Below are positions 6,642-10,466 of a DNA stretch of 10,466 nt, one piece after another. Position 1 is the first letter of the stretch; each line of letters begins with the position of its first letter. The notes below the pieces were generated by a model. It did no database searches, was not told the origin of the DNA, and worked only from the letters and a program-made list of their open reading frames with translations. Origin of the DNA: Sulfurimonas sp. (GTDB taxonomy: Bacteria > Campylobacterota > Campylobacteria > Campylobacterales > Sulfurimonadaceae); assembly GCA_021157665.1 (NCBI GenBank), contig JAGGWE010000087.1, positions 1 through 10,466 of the forward strand. Reading direction: 5' to 3'. Both the position numbers and the translations under genes were made by a program.

Positions 6642-7175
6642 ATGAAAAGTATTTTACTTTCGAGTGTTGTAACAGCACTTTTAGTTTTTAGTGGATGTAG
6701 TGATAAAAGTCCAAAGGTTGATGATACATCAAGTGCTAGTAGTACTGCTACTCAAGAAGTTGAAGCTGTTAAAACTGAAACAATAGCATCTGATAATGGA
6801 ATGATTAGTTCAGGTAGTGAAAGTATTTCTGATTTAGAAAGTAAATTAACATCAGTTTATTTTGCATTTGATAAATTTAATATTAGTTCCCAAATGAAAA
6901 ACAATGTATCTGCAGATGCAGCTATTATAAAAGCAAATGCTAGTAGTTATTCATTAAAACTTGAAGGTAATTGTGATGAGTGGGGAAGTGATGAATATAA
7001 CTTCGCACTTGGTCTTAAAAGAGCTGATGCAGTTAAAAAAGCTTTAGTAGCAGAGGGTGCAGATGCTTCTAAAATTACAATGGTAAGTTATGGTGAAAGT
7101 AATCCAACATGTAGTTCTAAAACTCAGGATTGTTGGTCTAAAAACCGTCGCGTAGATTTTAAACTTCTTCCGTAG
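6642..7175 (+). CDS. pal: Peptidoglycan-associated lipoprotein Pal
   Basis: Outer-membrane lipoprotein that binds peptidoglycan and TolB. Residues 1-18 form a lipoprotein signal peptide, with the lipobox ending FSGC, so Cys19 should be acylated. A Ser/Thr/Glu-rich linker (about 20-65) leads to the OmpA-like domain (about 68-177). This carries VYFAFDKFNI, LEGNCDEWGSDEYNFALGLK with the RADAV helix, VSYGESNP and the terminal NRRVDFKLLP. The NFALGLKRA segment corresponds to the peptidoglycan-binding helix. The EWG version of the motif (E. coli has ERG) is what I recall from Campylobacterota Pal proteins. Three cysteines lie in the OmpA domain (111, 157, 164). AGGA at 6630-6633 precedes the ATG, and a promoter match lies just upstream. 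Length 177 residues is normal. Confidence 0.95.
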   Translation: MKSILLSSVVTALLVFSGCSDKSPKVDDTSSASSTATQEVEAVKTETIASDNGMISSGSESISDLESKLTSVYFAFDKFNISSQMKNNVSADAAIIKANASSYSLKLEGNCDEWGSDEYNFALGLKRADAVKKALVAEGADASKITMVSYGESNPTCSSKTQDCWSKNRRVDFKLLP

Positions 7176-7178
7176 TTT

Positions 7179-8069
7179 ATGAAAAAAACAATATTAGCTA
7201 CAATCTTTGTAGCTATTGTTCCCTTAATTTTAGTTGCTACTGAACCATCAGCGTTTGGTGCAGGTAATTTAGATAATCCTTCTCCTTATGGACTTACATC
7301 TAGTGAAAAAACTGTTCTTCAAAATAAAAATAGTCTTAAAAAAGTAGTTGTTAAAACTAATAATCAGGCAAATAAGGTTGATTCATTAAGAGAAAGAATT
7401 GATGGATTGCAAAGTATTGTAGAAAGTTTAAGTAGAAAATCTCAGAAAAATAAAATATCGTTAATTGATTTAAAAAATAAAAATTCTCAGGAGTTAGAAA
7501 GTTCTGATGAATATGAAAAAAGATTAAGTGAAATAACGGCGACAAATACTTTACTTATTCAAGAACTTAGTGAAATAATAGATACCATAAATAAAACATA
7601 TGTTACAAAAGATGAATTTAATGACTTGGTTAATGATGTTAATAAGTTTAAATCTTTAGTTGCAAAAGAACTAAAAAGTGCTTCGAAATCTAAAGTATCA
7701 AGTTTGGATAAAATGTCAAATTCTGATGTTGCAAATAAAGCCAAAGCTTTTTATAATAAAAAGTATTACACAAAAGGTATTGAATACTATAGTCATTTAA
7801 TACTAAAAAATTATAAACCTGCAAATGCACACTTTATGATTGGACAGATGAAATTTAAGAGAAAAAATTATGCAGATGCAATCTCTTTTTATAAAAAAAG
7901 TGCTGCTCTTTACTCAAAAGCATCATATATGCCAGAGCTTATGTTAAATACAGCAATATCTATGGATAAAACAGGAGATAAAAAGAATGCAAACGCATTT
8001 TATAATGGTGTAATAGCTAAATATCCTGATTCACCTCAGGCAAGTAGTGCTAAAAAATATATAAAATAA
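7179..8069 (+). CDS. cpoB: CpoB/YbgF-like coiled-coil TPR protein of the Tol-Pal cluster
   Basis: Periplasmic protein at the end of the Tol-Pal cluster; in E. coli CpoB coordinates Tol with septal peptidoglycan synthesis. The 296 residues start with a hydrophobic signal peptide (about 1-20, ending PLILVA, cleavage approximate). A long heptad-like, Lys/Glu/Ser-rich region follows, probably coiled coil (about 63-170). The C-terminal part (about 185-296) consists of TPR-type helices: AKAFYNKKYYTKGIEYYSHL, AHFMIGQMKFKRKNYADAIS and ANAFYNGVIAKYPDSPQAS, the last being the YbgF-type ending. The ATG is three bases after the pal stop without a strong ribosome-binding site, so translation probably depends on pal. 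The coiled coil is longer than in E. coli CpoB and weakly conserved in sequence. The role is inferred from domain order and position. Confidence 0.82.
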   Translation: MKKTILATIFVAIVPLILVATEPSAFGAGNLDNPSPYGLTSSEKTVLQNKNSLKKVVVKTNNQANKVDSLRERIDGLQSIVESLSRKSQKNKISLIDLKNKNSQELESSDEYEKRLSEITATNTLLIQELSEIIDTINKTYVTKDEFNDLVNDVNKFKSLVAKELKSASKSKVSSLDKMSNSDVANKAKAFYNKKYYTKGIEYYSHLILKNYKPANAHFMIGQMKFKRKNYADAISFYKKSAALYSKASYMPELMLNTAISMDKTGDKKNANAFYNGVIAKYPDSPQASSAKKYIK

Positions 8070-8090
8070 CAGTTCTAGTATTTAGGGTTA

Positions 8091-8125
8091 TTAAAGTATT
8101 ATATTATTTATGATAAAATTCAAAA
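8091..8125 (+). promoter_or_regulatory. Probable sigma-70 promoter upstream of slyD
   Basis: In the 74-base gap after cpoB, TGATAAAAT at 8111-8119 fits an extended -10 (TG, one base, then TAAAAT at 8114-8119, one mismatch to TATAAT). It is preceded by an AT-rich run (TATTATATTATT) of the kind seen before Campylobacterota housekeeping promoters. TTAAAG at 8091-8096 sits 17 bases upstream but is a poor -35. The predicted start is near 8125, giving a leader of about 20 bases. It is weaker than the pal promoter match. Confidence 0.5.
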
Positions 8126-8143
8126 AAATTAAATAAAGGCTTA

Positions 8144-8671
8144 ATGAAAATGGCAATAGAAGCAAATCAAATCGTATCAATAGAGTATGAAGTTAAAGAT
8201 GGAGACACTGTAGTAGATAGTAATGTGGGTGGAGCTCCATTAGTATTTATGTTTGGTAAGGGTCAAATTATTCCAGGTTTAGAAAATGGAATTGTAGATA
8301 TGGCTATTGGTGAAAAAGCTGATGTTTTAGTAGAACCTGCAGATGCTTATGGTGAATTAAATCCAGAAGCACAACAAGAAGTTCCTAAAGATCAATTTGC
8401 TGGAATTGATTTAGAAATCGGAATGACACTTTACGGTCAAGGTGAAGATGGTGGAACTGTTCAAGTTATTGTTAAAGAGATCGGTGAAGAGAATATAATT
8501 ATTGACTTTAACCATCCTTTAGCTGGTAAAACTTTAATGTTTAGTGTTACTGTAAATAATGTTAGAGATGCTTCTGCTGAAGAGGTTATGACTGGTATTC
8601 CTGCTGAAAATCAACAAGAAAGTGATGGTTGTTGTGGTACAGGTGGTGGCACTGGCTGTGGATGCGACTAG
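8144..8671 (+). CDS. slyD: SlyD-like FKBP-type peptidyl-prolyl cis-trans isomerase
   Basis: Cytoplasmic prolyl isomerase and chaperone of the SlyD family, linked in E. coli to nickel delivery for hydrogenase assembly. The 175 residues show the split FKBP domain (about 5-72 and 130-145) with VFMFGKGQIIPGLENGI and VEPADAYGE. The insert-in-flap chaperone domain (about 74-129) has EVPKDQF and ends DFNHPLAGKTL. A short C-terminal tail is Gly/Cys-rich: Cys163, 164, 172 and 174, without histidines. This is a compact version of the metal-binding tail of E. coli SlyD. AAAGG at 8135-8139 is the ribosome-binding site; it lies four bases from the ATG at 8144 and ten from the ATG at 8150 (start MAIEANQ), so either could be the true start. 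The 3' end overlaps the next gene. Confidence 0.93.
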   Translation: MKMAIEANQIVSIEYEVKDGDTVVDSNVGGAPLVFMFGKGQIIPGLENGIVDMAIGEKADVLVEPADAYGELNPEAQQEVPKDQFAGIDLEIGMTLYGQGEDGGTVQVIVKEIGEENIIIDFNHPLAGKTLMFSVTVNNVRDASAEEVMTGIPAENQQESDGCCGTGGGTGCGCD

Positions 8672-9410
8672 TTTTATAGCTGTATCAAATACCTCTAAAG
8701 AGGTATTTAAAACAGCAACTCTTTTAAAAACACTTGGTGTTAATGCTCTTATAACTGGTGAGTCTGGTGTTGGAAAAAAGAGTCTTGCAAAATATATACT
8801 TCCAGATGCTCCTATTTTAGATGCTTCTAATTTTGATGAATTATTGATTACTTTAGAGAGTGTTACTCAAATTATCATAATAAATTTACAAAATTCTCCA
8901 AATTTAAATACAATAATTGATTTAATAAAAGTACATAATATAAGAGTAGTAGCGACAGCAAATAATTATATTAGTAATGATGATTTAGATGAGTTGTTTA
9001 GTGTTAAATTTGATATACCACCATTGTCACAAAGAACAGAGGATGTTGAGGGATTAATTGAACTGTTTTCTAAAGAAGCTTCTTCTCTTTTTTGTGTTGA
9101 TAATGAATTTAATATAAAAAATTTCATACCTGATTTAAGTCAAAATTCAAACTCTTTAAAAAGACAAGTAATGGTTAATTATTTACTTCAAGATATAAAA
9201 GATGTTGAATTAATGGATATAATAGAGAATTATTTATTTGATAAATTAGGTTCAAATAGTGACTATAGAAATTTTTTATATCTATATGAAGTACCATTAA
9301 TTAAAGCTGGATTAAATAAATTTAATTCTCAGTTAAAATTATCAGATAAATTAGGTTTAAACAGAAATACATTAAGAAAAAAAATAGCTGATAACAAGCA
9401 ATATTTATAA
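8658..9410 (+). CDS. Small AAA+/Fis-like protein related to sigma-54 activators, no GAFTGA loop
   Basis: Probable DNA-binding regulator derived from the NtrC-type activators, not identified more precisely. With the start used here it has 250 residues. Walker A is GESGVGKK (about 34-41). The Walker B position reads IIIINLQNS, without the usual acidic pair. VRVVATANN-like sequence (here IRVVATANN) matches sensor I, and FDIPPLSQRTEDVEGLIELF matches the PPLRER-EDI segment of sigma-54 activators. The C-terminal 35 residues (KFNSQLKLSDKLGLNRNTLR onward) are a Fis-type helix-turn-helix. There is no receiver domain and no GAFTGA loop, so contact with sigma-54 is unlikely. Start is uncertain: no ATG exists downstream until residue 184 of the longest frame. 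GTG 8658 gives the most family-like N-terminus (VDATSFIAVSNTSKEVF); ATG 8625 and several GTGs upstream lie within slyD. fabD follows after 14 bases. Confidence 0.72.
   Translation: MDATSFIAVSNTSKEVFKTATLLKTLGVNALITGESGVGKKSLAKYILPDAPILDASNFDELLITLESVTQIIIINLQNSPNLNTIIDLIKVHNIRVVATANNYISNDDLDELFSVKFDIPPLSQRTEDVEGLIELFSKEASSLFCVDNEFNIKNFIPDLSQNSNSLKRQVMVNYLLQDIKDVELMDIIENYLFDKLGSNSDYRNFLYLYEVPLIKAGLNKFNSQLKLSDKLGLNRNTLRKKIADNKQYL
8687..8708. repeat. Perfect 10-base inverted repeat with 2-base spacer
   Basis: AAATACCTCT (8687-8696), spacer AA, AGAGGTATTT (8699-8708). The arms are exact reverse complements. It begins 15 bases after the slyD stop and lies within codons for SNTSKEVF of the AAA+/Fis-like gene. 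As RNA it would form a 9-pair stem with a four-base loop. It is followed by AAAACAGC, not a T run, so it is not an intrinsic terminator on the + strand. It could be an operator, an mRNA 3'-end stabiliser, or chance. Confidence 0.85.
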
Positions 9411-9424
9411 CAAGGATTTACAAT

Positions 9425-10363
9425 ATGTCAAAAATAGCGATGATATTTTCAGGTCAAGGTTCTCAAGCAGTAGGAATGGGTCAAGATTTTTATAACAATT
9501 CTGATGTAGCAAAAGAGATGTTTGCAAAAGCTGGTGAGAGAATAGGTGTTGATTTTAAAGAGTTAATCTTTGAAGAAAATGAAAAACTTGGACAAACAGC
9601 ATATACTCAACCTGCAATTTTACTTGTGCAAATGGTTGCATATAAGCTTTTTAAAGATGCTTGTCCAGATATTAAAGCTGAGCTATTTTTAGGTCATTCA
9701 CTTGGTGAATTTTCTGCTCTTTGTGCTAGTGGTGCGATTAATTATATTGATGCAGTTGAGTTAGTTCATAATCGTGGTAAATTTATGCAATCAGCATGTG
9801 ATGAAATAGAAGCTGGAATGATGGTTTTAGTTGGTCTTGATGATGCAAGTGTAGAAAAAGTTTGTGCAGATGCTCAGGCTAACGGTAAAAAAGTATGGCC
9901 GGCAAACTACAATCAAGATGGTCAGTTAGTTGTAGCTGGAATGAAATCTGATTTAGTATCACTAGAGCAAACTTTTAAAGATGCTGGTGCTAAAAGAGCT
10001 TTACTTTTAGATATGTCAGTAGCTTCACATTGTGAGTTATTAACACCTGCTCAAGAGCCTTTAGCTGAGTTAATGGCAAACATGGTTAAAGATGAATTTG
10101 AAGCTCCAATCATTTCTAATGTAACTACAAAAGCATACTCTACTAAAGATGAGGCTATCGCACTTTTAAAAGATCAATTAATTAAACCTGTAAAATATAA
10201 ACAATCTATTTTAGCAATCGCTGGTGATGTTGATATTGCTATAGAGTTTGGAAATGGAATTGTTCTAAAGGGACTTAACCGTAGAATTGCTAAAGAGTTG
10301 AAAACTTTAAATGTATCAGATATGGCATCTTTAGCTAAGGTTGTTGAAGAAGTTTGCAACTAG
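9425..10363 (+). CDS. fabD: Malonyl-CoA:ACP transacylase
   Basis: Cytoplasmic enzyme of type II fatty acid synthesis that moves malonyl from CoA to acyl carrier protein. At 312 residues the length is standard. The start FSGQGSQAVGMG gives the oxyanion-loop Gln11. The nucleophile elbow GHSLGEFSALCASG places the catalytic Ser at 92. Arg117 (VHNRGKFMQ) is in place to bind the malonyl carboxylate, and SVASHCELL contains the catalytic His at about 202. NYNQDGQLVVAG and the C-terminal EFGNGIVLKGLNRRI also match the family. AAGGA at 9412-9416 precedes the ATG by eight bases. The gene follows the AAA+/Fis-like gene by 14 bases and is followed after one base by the next start codon, so it is probably co-transcribed with both. 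All catalytic residues are present. Confidence 0.97.
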   Translation: MSKIAMIFSGQGSQAVGMGQDFYNNSDVAKEMFAKAGERIGVDFKELIFEENEKLGQTAYTQPAILLVQMVAYKLFKDACPDIKAELFLGHSLGEFSALCASGAINYIDAVELVHNRGKFMQSACDEIEAGMMVLVGLDDASVEKVCADAQANGKKVWPANYNQDGQLVVAGMKSDLVSLEQTFKDAGAKRALLLDMSVASHCELLTPAQEPLAELMANMVKDEFEAPIISNVTTKAYSTKDEAIALLKDQLIKPVKYKQSILAIAGDVDIAIEFGNGIVLKGLNRRIAKELKTLNVSDMASLAKVVEEVCN

Positions 10364-10364
10364 A

Positions 10365-10466
10365 ATGAGAGTAACTTTAGTTCAATCTTCGCCTAAGTTA
10401 AATCGCTCTAATTTAGATGATATTATCTCAACTGTTAATGAGTATAAAGATACTAGTGATTTAATA
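10365..10466 (+). CDS. Probable carbon-nitrogen hydrolase, 5' part (3' end outside window)
   Basis: An open frame starts with ATG one base after the fabD stop and runs off the right edge after 34 codons. The visible N-terminus, MRVTLVQSSPKLNRSNLDD followed by ...YKDTSDLI, fits the first beta strand and helix of nitrilase-superfamily amidohydrolases, which often begin with a VALVQ-type strand and continue into DLIVFPE. The catalytic Glu-Lys-Cys residues would lie outside the window, so the assignment rests on pattern and on the tight spacing to fabD. The ribosome-binding site is weak (GAAGAAG at 10345-10351), consistent with coupling to fabD. Confidence 0.6.
   Translation, partial: MRVTLVQSSPKLNRSNLDDIISTVNEYKDTSDLI

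Noticed and set aside
7357..7744. Two short - strand open frames opposite cpoB
   Set aside because: AT-rich coding sequence leaves chance antisense frames; no start signals or domains were seen.
8687..8708. Inverted repeat as an intrinsic terminator of slyD
   Set aside because: No T run follows the stem on the + strand (AAAACAGC instead), and the stem lies inside the next gene's coding region.
10174..10359. 61-codon - strand open frame opposite the fabD 3' end
   Set aside because: Antisense to the conserved fabD C-terminus, no promoter or ribosome-binding site recognised.

Overview
The window is an AT-rich stretch in which every gene lies on the + strand. It looks like the chromosome of a member of the Campylobacterota (former Epsilonproteobacteria), most like Sulfurimonas or a close relative. 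The evidence is the gene order atpA-atpG-atpD-atpC followed directly by a Tol-Pal cluster and slyD, which I recall from Campylobacter and Helicobacter. Protein-level details agree, such as the EWG-type Pal motif and the AtpD N-terminus. The genus is inferred from memory of family sequences, not from a search.

Layout. Positions 1-3640 hold the end of the F1F0 ATP synthase operon: the 3' part of atpA (alpha), then atpG (gamma), atpD (beta) and atpC (epsilon). Three bases after atpC comes the Tol-Pal envelope system: tolQ, tolR, a TolA/TonB-like protein, tolB, pal and a CpoB/YbgF-like coiled-coil TPR protein (3644-8069). Next are slyD (FKBP-type prolyl isomerase with a Cys/Gly tail), a small unusual AAA+/Fis-like protein, fabD (malonyl-CoA:ACP transacylase), and the first 34 codons of a probable carbon-nitrogen hydrolase that runs off the right edge.

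How the genes work together. The ATP synthase interconverts proton-motive force and ATP. TolQ-TolR use proton-motive force to drive the TolA-like protein, which reaches across the periplasm to TolB and the outer-membrane lipoprotein Pal, keeping the envelope layers connected during division. The CpoB-like protein links Tol to cell-wall synthesis in better-studied bacteria. Spacing is tight from atpA to tolB (0-25 bases, or overlaps), consistent with one transcript. Two intergenic gaps (6579-6641 and 8070-8143) each carry an extended -10 promoter match, so pal-cpoB and slyD onwards probably have their own transcription starts. No stretch over 300 bases lacks a gene, and I saw no tRNA, rRNA, CRISPR array, insertion sequence or convincing intrinsic terminator.

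Most of the window is conserved, ordinary core genome. The least ordinary element is the gene between slyD and fabD. It encodes a shrunken relative of sigma-54 activators with a Walker A motif and a Fis-type helix-turn-helix, but no GAFTGA loop and no acidic Walker B. Its start overlaps the slyD tail, and a perfect 10-base inverted repeat lies just inside it. A 39-base pure-pyrimidine tract encoding the TolA-like membrane anchor also deserves a look.
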